Origin: Burkholderia glumae LMG 2196 = ATCC 33617
GTDB lineage: Bacteria; Pseudomonadota; Gammaproteobacteria; Burkholderiales; Burkholderiaceae
DNA length: 64,000 nucleotides
Reading direction: 5' to 3'
NCBI RefSeq assembly: GCF_000960995.1
Contig: NZ_CP009434.1
Coordinates: 2,604,001 to 2,668,000 of the forward strand
Shown: in pieces, positions 36,431 to 44,930 of the stretch
How the letters are laid out: each line of letters begins with the position of its first letter
Numbering within the stretch: position 1 is the first letter of the stretch
Position numbers and translations under genes: made by a program
Notes under the pieces: model-generated
Databases searched by the model: none
Told to the model about the DNA's origin: nothing
The model's input: only the letters and a program-made list of their open reading frames with translations

Positions 36431-37477
36431 ATGCGTTACAACCAGCTTGGCAACACCGGACTCTTCGTGTCCGAGATCTGTCTGGGCACCATGACCTTCG
36501 GCCACACGGAACAGGCCGGAATCTGGGGCGACATCGCGGGCGTGGACCAGACGACGGCCGACACGATCGTGCGGCGCAGCCTGGCGGCCGGCGTCAACTT
36601 CATCGATACGGCCAACGTCTATTCGTTCGGCGCATCGGAGCGGATGCTTGGCCAGTCGCTGAAAAACCTGGCGGTGCCGCGCCAGGAGGTGGTGCTCGCC
36701 ACCAAGGTGTTCGCGCCGATGGGCAGCGGCCCGAACGATCGCGGTTCGTCGCGCGGCCACATCCTGGCGTCGGTGGAGGCCAGCCTGCAACGCCTGCAGA
36801 CCGATTACATCGATCTTTACCAGGTCCACGCGAACGACCCGGTCACGCCGATCGACGAGACGCTGCGCGCGCTCGACGATCTGGTTTCGCGCGGCCTGGT
36901 GCGCTATATCGGCGTGTCGAACTGGCAGGCCTGGCGCATCGCCAAGGCGCTCGGCATCGCCGAACGGCGCGGCTTCGCGCGTTTCGAAACGGTGCAGGCC
37001 TATTACTCGATCGCGGGCCGCGACCTCGAACGCGAGCTGGTGCCGATGATGCAGGAGGAAAAGGTCGGGCTGATGGTGTGGTCGCCGCTCGCGGGCGGCC
37101 TGCTGTCGGGCAAGTACGGCCCCGGCTCGACCGAGGCGGGCGGGCGCCGCACCAGCTTCGATTTCCCGCCCGTCGACAAGGATCGCGCCTGGGCCTGCGT
37201 GGCGGCGATGCGGCCGATCGCGCAGAAGCACGGCACGAGCGTGGCCGCGATCGCGCTCGCCTACGTGCTCGCCAAGCCGTTCGTGACGACGGTGATCATC
37301 GGCGGCAAGCGCCTCGAGCAGATCGAGCAGAACCTGGGCGCGGTCGGCCTGAAGCTCGATGCCGACGATCTCGAGACGCTCGATGCCGTCAGCGCGCTGG
37401 CGCCGGAGTACCCGGGCTGGATGCTGAGCCGGCAATCGGCCGGCCGCGTACCGCAGCCGTTCGAGCCGAAGGCCTAG
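36431..37477 (+). CDS. Aldo/keto reductase
   Basis: 348 residues, normal for the family that reduces aldehydes or ketones with NADPH. The catalytic tetrad is Asp59 and Tyr64 (FIDTANVYSFG), Lys92 (LATKVF) and His133 (LYQVHANDP). The nucleotide-binding end has TTVIIGGKRLEQIEQNLGAV, typical of the YajO/AKR11-13-like branch. ATG 36431 follows GGAGATATCAG and begins the standard MRYNQLGNTGLFVSEICLG. The longer frame upstream is not supported. Substrate unknown. Confidence 0.93.
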   Translation: MRYNQLGNTGLFVSEICLGTMTFGHTEQAGIWGDIAGVDQTTADTIVRRSLAAGVNFIDTANVYSFGASERMLGQSLKNLAVPRQEVVLATKVFAPMGSGPNDRGSSRGHILASVEASLQRLQTDYIDLYQVHANDPVTPIDETLRALDDLVSRGLVRYIGVSNWQAWRIAKALGIAERRGFARFETVQAYYSIAGRDLERELVPMMQEEKVGLMVWSPLAGGLLSGKYGPGSTEAGGRRTSFDFPPVDKDRAWACVAAMRPIAQKHGTSVAAIALAYVLAKPFVTTVIIGGKRLEQIEQNLGAVGLKLDADDLETLDAVSALAPEYPGWMLSRQSAGRVPQPFEPKA

Positions 37478-37483
37478 CAAGCC

Positions 37484-37505
37484 GCGCGCCGCCGGCCCGG
37501 CGCGC
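37484..37505. terminator. Hairpin after the aldo/keto reductase gene
   Basis: GCGCGCCG and CGGCGCGC arms around CCGGCC, just after the stop codon and before the convergent DUF2827 gene. It is followed by four short CAGCAC repeats. No T-tract. Confidence 0.4.
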
Positions 37506-37665
37506 TCGCCCCGCCCCAGCACCAGCACCAGCACCAGCCGCGCCGGTTCGTGGCCCAAGCCCATCGAACATGCCGTGATCCACCCGCCTCGCGCGTTCCT
37601 CACCGCCGCGCCTTGCGGGCACCGGCCCGGCAGCCCGGGCCGGCATGGCGGCCGGTCGGCCTGCG

Positions 37666-38808
37666 TCACCCGGCGCCGCGCACCAGGTTTTCGACCAGCA
37701 GATCGTAGTCGGCCACCAGCGCCGGATTCTCCGACGTATAGCGGCGCAGCAGCTCGCGCTGCCGGCTGGTGTACTGCTCCCAGCCGGCGTCGTGTTCGCG
37801 CAGCACGCGCGCCAGCAGGTCGGCGCCGGCCTGCACGTCGTTCTCCGGGTAGTAGTAACCGAGGTCGGCGGCGAGATGCGCGTTGTGGACCAGCGGATAG
37901 CCCTGCCAGCAGACGTCGAAATAGAAATAGTTGAGCGGGTTCTCCCACTGGTGCGAGACCACCACGTCGGTGAACTCGGACAGGAACACCGGCGTGTCGT
38001 AGCGGCCGACGAAGCTGGCCTTGCCGGCGCGCACGATGTCGAGGTAGTTCATCAGCAGCACGAACTCGCGGCTGTGATGCGCGAGATGCTCCGCGTTCGT
38101 CACGTGCGCGAACGCGATCGTGTCGGGCTCGCGGCGGAACACCTCGTCGATGATCAGCATCGGATAGACGCAGAACTTCACGACATCGTGGTTCGGCTCC
38201 ATCACGGTGAGCCGCCTGCCCGGCTGCCCGTTGGGACGGTACTCGCCGTTCTCGCGCAGCGCCTGCGCGCGCGCGGTCAGGAACATCGGGTCCCAGACGA
38301 ACGGCACCACGCGGCCCGGGCAGCGCCGCAGCGACTGCAGGAACGGCAGCGAGGACGGCGCGATCTGCGGGATGGCCCAGATCTCGTCGTAGCCGCGGTT
38401 GATGAACAGCGTGTCCCACAGCCTGCGGCCGAACAGGATCGACTGCGTGGCGTGGATGTACTCGAAGCCGCAGCAATAGCTGACGATCTTCACGCCGCGC
38501 GACTTCAGATAGGCCGTCTGCTCGCCGTCGATCTGGCCGCCCAGCTCGATCAGCACGTCGAGCGAATCCTTGGCCTCGGCGAACGGGCGCGTGTCGAAGC
38601 GGCGGCGGTCCCAGGGCAGCGCGTCGGTGAGCGGCGTGGCGGTGGTATTGACGAGCGTTACCCGGTAGGCGCGCGGCGAGCTCATCAGCAGCTTCGCGAG
38701 GAACAGCGCGTTCTGCTTGATGCCGTTGATCCAGAGGCTTTCGTTCGGCTCGTGCAGGCCGATGGTGATGCCGATACGCAGACCGTTCAAATCGACAGGG
38801 GCAGTCAT
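37666..38808 (-). CDS. DUF2827 protein 3, putative glycosyltransferase-like
   Basis: 380 residues from ATG 38808 (a GTG at 38838 is also in frame; neither has a strong ribosome binding site). It is the most divergent of the three DUF2827 proteins: SLWINGIKQNALFLAKLL, INRGYDEIWAIPQ, VPFVWDPMF, MEPNHDVVKFCVYPMLIIDE, VVVSHQWENPLNYFYFDVC and QGYPLVHNAHLAADLGYYYP. The Glu and GYPL turn are kept. It is 3.2 kb from the other two and on the opposite strand, so it is not in their operon. Its role is unknown; shared ancestry suggests related chemistry. Confidence 0.8.
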   Translation of the reverse strand: MTAPVDLNGLRIGITIGLHEPNESLWINGIKQNALFLAKLLMSSPRAYRVTLVNTTATPLTDALPWDRRRFDTRPFAEAKDSLDVLIELGGQIDGEQTAYLKSRGVKIVSYCCGFEYIHATQSILFGRRLWDTLFINRGYDEIWAIPQIAPSSLPFLQSLRRCPGRVVPFVWDPMFLTARAQALRENGEYRPNGQPGRRLTVMEPNHDVVKFCVYPMLIIDEVFRREPDTIAFAHVTNAEHLAHHSREFVLLMNYLDIVRAGKASFVGRYDTPVFLSEFTDVVVSHQWENPLNYFYFDVCWQGYPLVHNAHLAADLGYYYPENDVQAGADLLARVLREHDAGWEQYTSRQRELLRRYTSENPALVADYDLLVENLVRGAG

Positions 38809-38978
38809 CGTGGGCAGGCAAGGAGAAACCGGAAGCACACCGGGGCGCCGCCGAAGCGAGGGTCGGCCGCGCGGAGGGCATGAGTCATCGGCCGCAGTCT
38901 ACCCGACCTGCCGCGCCGGATGGTGATGGCCGGCCACGCACGGCGCGCCGGCGAGCCCGGCCGCGCCGCACGCCCGAT

Positions 38979-39209
38979 TCAGTAATGCCGCGTGCCGCGC
39001 ACGCTGACGGCGGTATCGAACAATTCCTGTGCCCGCGCCAGTTCGTCGAGCGCATGGTCGAGCCGCGATTGGGCGGCCGCGCGCTCGGCGGAATCGACGC
39101 TCTCGTCATGGTCGCCGCGCACCGCGCGAAACGCGCGATCGACCTTGCGCGTCGCCTCGAAGAAGCGCTGGGCGGCGAGCGCCTCGCGTGAATGACCGAT
39201 GTTTGCCAT
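38979..39209 (-). CDS. Small conserved hypothetical protein
   Basis: 76 residues from ATG 39209 (AGGAGGAAGGTG is just upstream on the minus strand, a strong ribosome binding site). The sequence is charged and helical (AAQRFFEATRKVDRAFRAVR, SRLDHALDELARAQELFDTA), probably a short helical hairpin or coiled coil. No cysteines or membrane segment. I do not recognise a family. It is the first gene on the minus strand upstream of the DUF2827 gene but 170 bp away. Confidence 0.7.
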   Translation of the reverse strand: MANIGHSREALAAQRFFEATRKVDRAFRAVRGDHDESVDSAERAAAQSRLDHALDELARAQELFDTAVSVRGTRHY

Positions 39210-39380
39210 GCACCTTCCTCCTCGGGCCTGCCACCCGGCCCGCCAGGGGCGAGCGCTCCCTCGCGGGAACGCTCGCGGACAAGAATCGCGTCCGCCGCCG
39301 CGCCATCTCACGTGGCGCGGCGGCGGACGCCCTCCGGGCCGGACCGCAAGCCGAGCGGGCGGCCAGCGCGCCGCCCTTGG

Positions 39381-40286
39381 CTACGGCAGCAGGCTGCCCT
39401 GTGGATCGCCTGCCGTGCCGAGCACCGGCACCGGCTCGAGCGCGGAAAAATCGAACAGGTCGCGCGTGAGCCCGCGCGCGTGTTCCGCCGGCGGCCGGCC
39501 GCGCAGCCGCTTCACGAAATCCGTGTACACGGCCGCCGGCTCGACCGCCGGCAAGTCGAACAGGTCGCGCGTGAAGCCGCGCGACTGGGTGCCGGCCGAG
39601 CGCCCGCGCAGGCGTTCGACCAGTTCGACATAGGCTTCGAAATCGCCCTCGCGCGCGGCCTTGCCGATCCGCGCCAGCTCGCGCAGCTTCAGCACCGACG
39701 GCTGCGCGAGCCGCACCGTGTAGGGCGCGTCCAGCTCGACCGCGAGCGCCACCGGATAGCTGCGCGCACCCGGCTGCGCCGCGCGCGCCACGCAGTCGAC
39801 CACCGCCGCCGCCTGGGCCGCGCCGAGCGGCCTGCCGGTGCCGGCGCTGCGCAGGTGGGCGGGCGTGACGCGCAGGCGCGTGCCCACCCCGAGCGGCGCC
39901 GGCGACGCGCAGACCAGCGCGTAGTGCTGCTCGCGCCGCCGCCCCGAGGGCAGCGTGGCGCGGCTCGTGATGAAGGTGTACGGCGGCAGTTGCCGCACCT
40001 GCCCGAGCGCATCCACCCAGGCGTTCCAGAGCAGCATGCCGCGCGATCCGGGCTCCAGCGCACGCGCGCGGCCGGCCGGCGGCGTGAACAGCGCCATCAG
40101 CGAGCCCGCCCGGTGCGCGGCCATCTGCACGCTGCTGCCGAGCGACTGCCCGATGCCCCACAGGAACCGCCCGCCGCCGAGCCGCCGCTCCCACTCCTTG
40201 CGCAGCACGGTGGTCGACAGATCCTCGCCGGCTTCGGCGCCGATCCTGGTCCAGCAAAACGTCGGGGGCAGGTGTTTCAGTGTCAT
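39381..40286 (-). CDS. Conserved protein of unknown function, divergent from a small HTH gene
   Basis: 301 residues from ATG 40286 (GAGAGAG upstream). The N-terminus MTLKHLPPTFCWTRIGAEAG, then GGGRFLWGIGQSLGSSV, PYTFITSRATLPSG and EQHYALVCASPAPL, recall an orphan family I have seen in proteobacteria without a known activity. The C-terminal 70 residues hold a tandem repeat: RLRGR followed by RGFTRDLFDLPAVEP at about 235-258 and RLRGR then RGLTRDLFDFSALEP at about 271-292. No signal peptide. It shares a 70-bp intergenic region with the divergent HTH gene, which probably regulates it. Confidence 0.7.
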   Translation of the reverse strand: MTLKHLPPTFCWTRIGAEAGEDLSTTVLRKEWERRLGGGRFLWGIGQSLGSSVQMAAHRAGSLMALFTPPAGRARALEPGSRGMLLWNAWVDALGQVRQLPPYTFITSRATLPSGRRREQHYALVCASPAPLGVGTRLRVTPAHLRSAGTGRPLGAAQAAAVVDCVARAAQPGARSYPVALAVELDAPYTVRLAQPSVLKLRELARIGKAAREGDFEAYVELVERLRGRSAGTQSRGFTRDLFDLPAVEPAAVYTDFVKRLRGRPPAEHARGLTRDLFDFSALEPVPVLGTAGDPQGSLLP

Positions 40287-40333
40287 CAACTCTCTCTCGG
40301 GCGTGGCCACCCGATCTTGCGAGGGGCATTTCA

Positions 40334-40358
40334 ATAACCGCTACTGTATAGTTATAAT
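40334..40358. promoter_or_regulatory. Inverted repeat and -10 in the divergent control region
   Basis: ATAAC (40334-40338) and GTTAT (40351-40355) form an inverted repeat 17 bp apart, overlapping a consensus TATAAT (40353-40358) on the plus strand. A regulator bound here could control both divergent genes. If this TATAAT is used, transcription would begin near 40365, implying a leaderless mRNA starting at the second ATG (40366). Confidence 0.4.
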
Positions 40359-40707
40359 GCATGACATGGAAGCCCCGAACGCCAATTTTTCAGTTCAGGA
40401 GCTGCTCGACAGGCTGCGGGCAGATCCGCGCTCGTCCAGCGAAATAGCAAGGCTTTGCGGCGTAAGCCAGCCTACCGTGTCGCGTCTTCGGCTGTCCGGC
40501 GGGCAGCGTCTCAGGCGCAGCGATCCATTCATCAAGCTATGCAATTTCTACGGAATGGAAGCCCCCGCCGCGGGGGCGCGCGGCGGCAGCTACGACGAGC
40601 GCCTGCGTGACGCGATCGTCGACGCCTGGGACGGCTCGGACGAGCACGGCCGTGCGCTGATGGTGGTGATCCAGGGGCTCAAGGGCCTCAGCTCGAAGCC
40701 CGGATGA
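40357..40707 (+). CDS. Small XRE/Cro-like helix-turn-helix protein
   Basis: 116 residues from ATG 40357; ATG 40366 (MEAPNANF) is an equally good start. The helix-turn-helix is SSSEIARLCGVSQPTVSRLR at about 26-45, of the type seen in small repressors, and the rest is helical (YDERLRDAIVDAWDGSDEHG). It faces away from the unknown 301-residue gene and is followed by a long perfect hairpin. It probably represses itself and its neighbour. No phage genes are nearby. Confidence 0.75.
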   Translation: MHDMEAPNANFSVQELLDRLRADPRSSSEIARLCGVSQPTVSRLRLSGGQRLRRSDPFIKLCNFYGMEAPAAGARGGSYDERLRDAIVDAWDGSDEHGRALMVVIQGLKGLSSKPG

Positions 40708-40735
40708 CGGCCGCGCGGCGGCACGAATGCGGCGG

Positions 40736-40781
40736 CCAACGACGACGCGCCCGGGGCTGGCCCCGGGCGCGTCGTCGTTGG
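40736..40781. terminator. Perfect 21-bp stem hairpin between convergent genes
   Basis: Arms 40736-40756 (CCAACGACGACGCGCCCGGG and one more G) and 40761-40781 are perfectly complementary with a CTGG loop. It lies between the HTH gene and the convergent MFS gene, so a bidirectional terminator is the simplest reading. The stem is unusually long and there is no T-tract. Confidence 0.6.
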
Positions 40782-40825
40782 CGAAGCGAAACCGCGCGAA
40801 GGCAGCGGGCGGCGCCCGCCCGCTT

Positions 40826-42241
40826 TCAGTGCGAGATCCTTTCCAGCGCGATGCCGCGCGTGCGCGGCCCCATCAGCCCGATCGACGCCATCACGATCAG
40901 CATCGCGGCCGAGATGAACGCGAACACGCCCGCCGTGCCGAAGCCGTTCAGCACCGCGGCGATCACGAACGACGTGAAGATCGCCGAGAAGCGGCTCCAC
41001 GAATAGACGAAGCCGATCGCGCGCGCGCGGATCGCGGTGGGAAACAGCTCGGCCTGATAGGCGTGGAAGCTGTACGACATGATGTTGTTGGCGAGCGTGA
41101 GGCCGATGCCGAGCAGCACCAGCGGCGCGGCCGAACCGCTGCGGCTGAACGCCAGCCCGCAGACGATCGCCGCGCCCGCCATCGCCACGATCACGCTCTT
41201 GCGCTCGAAGCGGTCGCCGATCGCGAGGCCGATCAGCGGGCCGACCGGCGCGGCCAGCGCGATCACCCCCGAGTACATCAGGCTGGTGGTGATGGTGATG
41301 CCCTGCTTGATCAGCAGCGTCGGCACCCAGTTCGCAAAGCCGTAGAAGCCGACCGTCTGGAACACGTTGAAGACCGTCAGCATCACGGTGCGCTTGCGGT
41401 ACGGCGCCACCCACATGTCGGCGAAGCGGCCGCGCGCCGCCACCGGCTCGGCCGGCCCCGGCGGCGGCAGCGGCCGGCCGTATTCGGCGGCCACCTGCGC
41501 CTCGAGCGCGCGCATCACGCGATCCGCCTCGTCGAGCCGGCCCTGCTGCGCGAGCCAGCGCGGGCTCTCCGGCAGCGCGCGGCGAATCCACCAGACGAAG
41601 ATCGCGCCGTGCGCGCCGATCAGCACCACCCAGCGCCAGCCGTCCAGGCCGAACGGCGCGCGCGGCACCAGCAGGTAGGCGAGGAACGCGACCACCGGCA
41701 CCGCGCAGAAGCCCACCGCCTGCTCGCAGGCGAACGCGCGGCCGCGGATCTGCTTGGGCACCAGCTCCGAGATGTAGGTGCCGATGGTCACCATCTCGAC
41801 GCCGAGCCCGAGGCCCACCATGAAGCGCCAGAAGTTGAGGCCGCCCGCCGTGTCCTGAAACGCCATCACGAGGTTGGCCGCCGTGTACCAGAGCAGCGAC
41901 CAGGTGAACACGCCGCGCCGCCCGAAACGGTCGGCGAGGAAGCCGCAGGCGAGCGTGCCGATGAACAGCCCCGCGAACAGCGCGGCGATGAAGCTCGCCA
42001 CGCCGGTGGTGCCGAACAGCCCGTGCGTGGCCGGGCTCAGGATGCCGCCCTTCACGAGGCCCGGCGCCACGTAGCCGCTGTAGAGCAGATCGTAGAGTTC
42101 GAAGAAGAAGCCGAGGCTCAGCAGCACCACGAGCTTCCAGACGGTGCGGGTCGGCGGCAGGCGGTCGAGGCGCGCCGCGATCGCGCCGGCATCGGGCGGC
42201 GCGGCGTCGGCGACGGTCGCGTGTCGGTGTTCGGTGGCCAT
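40826..42241 (-). CDS. MFS transporter, sugar/aromatic-acid porter type (NiaP-like)
   Basis: 471 residues with twelve predicted helices in two sets of six and a central loop (about 225-260). MFS signatures are clear: GFLADRFGRRGVF after helix 2, ELVPKQIRGRAFA after helix 4, ALPESPRWLAQQGRLDEAD leading into the central loop, and LFPTAIRARAIGF after helix 10. The pattern is that of metabolite:H+ symporters such as NiaP. ATG 42241 has GGAG 9 nt ahead; ATG 42256 adds five residues. It is single-standing on the minus strand. Substrate not determinable. Confidence 0.88.
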   Translation of the reverse strand: MATEHRHATVADAAPPDAGAIAARLDRLPPTRTVWKLVVLLSLGFFFELYDLLYSGYVAPGLVKGGILSPATHGLFGTTGVASFIAALFAGLFIGTLACGFLADRFGRRGVFTWSLLWYTAANLVMAFQDTAGGLNFWRFMVGLGLGVEMVTIGTYISELVPKQIRGRAFACEQAVGFCAVPVVAFLAYLLVPRAPFGLDGWRWVVLIGAHGAIFVWWIRRALPESPRWLAQQGRLDEADRVMRALEAQVAAEYGRPLPPPGPAEPVAARGRFADMWVAPYRKRTVMLTVFNVFQTVGFYGFANWVPTLLIKQGITITTSLMYSGVIALAAPVGPLIGLAIGDRFERKSVIVAMAGAAIVCGLAFSRSGSAAPLVLLGIGLTLANNIMSYSFHAYQAELFPTAIRARAIGFVYSWSRFSAIFTSFVIAAVLNGFGTAGVFAFISAAMLIVMASIGLMGPRTRGIALERISH

Positions 42242-42256
42242 GCCGGTCGTCTCCAT

Positions 42257-42729
42257 CGGTCTTGTCGTGAGGTCCTGTCGTCGCGCGCCGGCCGCCGCGT
42301 GGCAGCGCGGCCGGTGCGTCGCGCATTGTACCGGGCCGGCCGGCCCGCAAGGCCGCGGCCGCGGCCGCGAGGATGCCGAGGACTATGCCGCCGCGGTCTC
42401 GACGGCCGGCGTGCGCAGCCGGTCCAGCAGCGCGCGGCGTGTCGAACGCTTGGCTCTGATCGCCGGCGCGCGGCAGCGCCTCGCGGCCCTCCGGCCATAC
42501 AGCCATGCACGCAGCCACAACCAGGCGCGCTCGCGAACCAGGCCGCTCGCGCCGGCGAAGGCTTGCACATCGCGCGCGTTGATACGGCCCATCGATTGAT
42601 GGCCCGGCCTGCCGTTCGCGATCGCCCGGAGCCGACCATTTTTCCTGCGGCATAGTGCGCGCAAAACTTCAGTAACCAAAACAGTTGCCGACATTACCGA
42701 TACAGACCACCACAATCGGGGAGAAAACC
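42257..42729. other. Gap between MFS gene and chemoreceptor
   Basis: About 470 bp. It contains a GGCCGC tandem stretch (42350-42372) and an Arg-rich minus-strand frame (42383-42715) that I do not believe. A possible sigma-28 promoter for the chemoreceptor lies at its right end. Confidence 0.45.
42668..42694 (+). promoter_or_regulatory. Possible sigma-28 (FliA) promoter of the first chemoreceptor
   Basis: TTCAGTAA, 11 bp, then GCCGACAT. Compared with the flagellar consensus TCAAG-type -35 and GCCGATAA -10, the -10 matches at 6 of 8 positions and the spacing is right; the -35 is weak. It ends 36 bp before the ATG. Confidence 0.35.
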
Positions 42730-44313
42730 ATGAAAAACATGACCGTAGGCCAGAAGCTCACTGGCGCGTTCGGAATCGTCATACTGATTTCGCTGATCGG
42801 CAGCGCGATCTCCATCGTCAATTTCCTGCGCCTGAACGACGCCAACGGATGGAACATTCATAGCTATCGCGTGCTGCGAGCGAACGACGAGATGTTGGCC
42901 AACATGGTCAACATGGAGACGGGAGTACGCGGCTACGTGATTTCCGGGGACGACAAATTTCTCGATCCCTATGTGGCCGGCCAAGGCCAGTTCACCAAAT
43001 CGTACGAGCTCATCCACGGCCTCACCTCGGACAACGCCGCCCAGCAACAGCGCCTGGAGGAGCTGCTGCAGCTGCGCAACAAGGTGGGCAGCGTCGCCGA
43101 GAAGCTGATCGCGCTGAGGCGCGACGTCAACGCGGGAACCCAGCCGCTGAGCGCGCTCACGGATGAATTCAAGCTCGGCAAGGACAAGCAGTTCATGGAT
43201 CGCTACCGTGCGGTGTCTGCCGATGTCGGCAATGCCGAACAGGCCCTGCTCGACCAGCGCTCCGGCCAGGTCGCCACGATGACCAACGCCACCATGTTCA
43301 CCTTGACGGCCGCCGGCCTGGTCACGATCACCCTCGCGATCGTGTTGGGCATCGTCATTACGCGCGGCATCCTGCGGGCGCTGGGCGGCGAGCCCGCCGC
43401 GGCCGCGAGCGTGGCCAGCCGCATCGCGCAGGGCGACCTCTCGGTGGCGGCGCCGGTTCGCGACAAGGATCAGAGCAGCCTGATGGCGTCGCTGGAGGGC
43501 ATGCGGCAGCAACTGAGGGGCATCGTCGCGGGCATCCAGTCGTCCGCCGAGTCGATCAAGTCGGCCGCGGGTGAAATCGCCCAAGGCAATCTGGACCTGT
43601 CGCAACGCACCGAAGAGCAAGCCGCCTCGCTGGAGGAAACCGCCGCGAGCATGGAGCAGTTGACCTCGACCGTCCGGCAGAACACCGATAGCGCGAAGCA
43701 GGCCAACATGCTCGCCACCAATGCGTGCGACGTGGCGGTGCGCGGCGGTAACGTCGTGGACCAGGTCGTCGAATCGATGAAGTCGATCTCGGAAAGCTCC
43801 GGCAAGGTATCGCAAATCATCACGGTGATCGAGGGCATTGCCTTCCAGACCAACATCCTGGCACTCAACGCCGCGGTGGAAGCCGCGCGCGCGGGCGAAC
43901 AGGGCCGAGGGTTCGCCGTCGTGGCAGGCGAGGTGCGCACGCTCGCCCAGCGCAGTGCCAGCGCCGCCAAGGAAATCAAGGATCTCATCGAAAGCTCGGT
44001 CGATCACGTGGCAACCGGCGGCGAGCAGGTCAATCGGGCGGGCACCACCATGTCCGAGATCGTCAAGTCGGTGCGCCAGGTGACCGACATCATGGGCGAG
44101 ATCGCCTCGGCATCCGACGAGCAGGGCACGGGCATCGAACAGGTCAACACCGCGGTCAGCCAGATGGACGCGGTGACCCAGCAAAACGCGGCGCTGGTGG
44201 AACAGGCCTCGGCCGCGGCGCAGGCCATGGCCGAACAGGCCGCCACGCTTCGCGACGCGGTGGCCTTCTTCCGGATCGGCACGGCCGACGGCAGAGGCGC
44301 GGCCTGGCACTAA
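42730..44313 (+). CDS. Methyl-accepting chemotaxis protein with CHASE3-like sensor
   Basis: 527 residues. Helix one is at about 10-32, then a helical periplasmic domain of about 150 residues (ANDEMLANMVNMETGVRGYV is characteristic of CHASE3), helix two at about 190-212, a HAMP domain, and the cytoplasmic signalling hairpin with the invariant tip VIEGIAFQTNILALNAAVEA. The GGGGAGAAAACC before ATG is a good ribosome binding site. There is no C-terminal CheR-binding pentapeptide. It is not in an operon with che genes. Confidence 0.93.
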   Translation: MKNMTVGQKLTGAFGIVILISLIGSAISIVNFLRLNDANGWNIHSYRVLRANDEMLANMVNMETGVRGYVISGDDKFLDPYVAGQGQFTKSYELIHGLTSDNAAQQQRLEELLQLRNKVGSVAEKLIALRRDVNAGTQPLSALTDEFKLGKDKQFMDRYRAVSADVGNAEQALLDQRSGQVATMTNATMFTLTAAGLVTITLAIVLGIVITRGILRALGGEPAAAASVASRIAQGDLSVAAPVRDKDQSSLMASLEGMRQQLRGIVAGIQSSAESIKSAAGEIAQGNLDLSQRTEEQAASLEETAASMEQLTSTVRQNTDSAKQANMLATNACDVAVRGGNVVDQVVESMKSISESSGKVSQIITVIEGIAFQTNILALNAAVEAARAGEQGRGFAVVAGEVRTLAQRSASAAKEIKDLIESSVDHVATGGEQVNRAGTTMSEIVKSVRQVTDIMGEIASASDEQGTGIEQVNTAVSQMDAVTQQNAALVEQASAAAQAMAEQAATLRDAVAFFRIGTADGRGAAWH

Positions 44314-44426
44314 GCCGGCGCCACCGGGTGGCAAAAGCCGCCCGCTGGCGCGACCCGGCGCGGCGGCCCGAGCGGCCGCAGCCAAGCGGCACCGCGAAGG
44401 TCGCCGCGCCCGGCTTGCGGTGGAAG

Positions 44427-44453
44427 TTGACACTTTCGGCACATTGTTAAATT
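44427..44453 (+). promoter_or_regulatory. Sigma-70-like promoter of the small gene at 44502
   Basis: A consensus TTGACA (44427-44432) is followed after 15 bp by TAAATT (44448-44453). It lies about 50 bp upstream of the ATG in a locally AT-rich stretch. Confidence 0.5.
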
Positions 44454-44501
44454 GCAAAGCGCCAAGAATGGCGCTGACAGCATCGACATGCAGGAGACGT
44501 G

Positions 44502-44930
44502 ATGAACGACACCCGGACTGAGCCGCCTCCGTTCGACATCTGGGAGTGGTGCGCGCTGCTGTTCGCACTCGAGCCGATTGCCGACGAGCTTGCCCGCACG
44601 TATGTGAGGTGTTACCCGCACAAGCCGATGACGTGGTCCACGCTGCGCCGGCTCGAACTCGAAGCGCTGGACCGTCTCGACTGTTTTCCTCGGCAGAATC
44701 CCGGCCTGCTCGCATCGCTGCGTAGCGACATCGTCACGATGTGCCTTCCTGCCACCGACACGCCCGTGGACCTGGACAACGACCATTTCGTCCCCGTGGT
44801 TGCCGCGCAGCTGTGGAGCGCCTATCTTCGCCTGAAAGAGCGGCGGCAGCCGGTGCCGGTGGCCTGGCGATCGCGTGCCGAGCGCGCCGATTACACGGCA
44901 AGCCCGGCGATCGCGGGCGCGCTGGCGTAG
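44502..44930 (+). CDS. Hypothetical protein
   Basis: 142 residues with an excellent CAGGAGACGTG ribosome binding site and a consensus-like promoter upstream, so expression is likely. No signal peptide or membrane helix; sequence is mixed helical (LFALEPIADELARTYVRCYP, WSTLRRLELEALDRLDCFP, LRSDIVTMCLPATDTPVDLD). I do not recognise the family. It sits between two chemoreceptor genes; no functional link can be claimed. Confidence 0.7.
   Translation: MNDTRTEPPPFDIWEWCALLFALEPIADELARTYVRCYPHKPMTWSTLRRLELEALDRLDCFPRQNPGLLASLRSDIVTMCLPATDTPVDLDNDHFVPVVAAQLWSAYLRLKERRQPVPVAWRSRAERADYTASPAIAGALA

Noticed and set aside
40340..40360. CTGTATA next to the HTH gene as a LexA box
   Set aside because: Only one half matches CTGTATATATATACAG; the other half (GTTATAATG) does not, so SOS control is not supported.
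42383..42715. 110-residue minus-strand frame between the MFS and chemoreceptor genes
   Set aside because: Arg/Ala-rich, overlaps the likely chemoreceptor promoter, no start signal or family resemblance.
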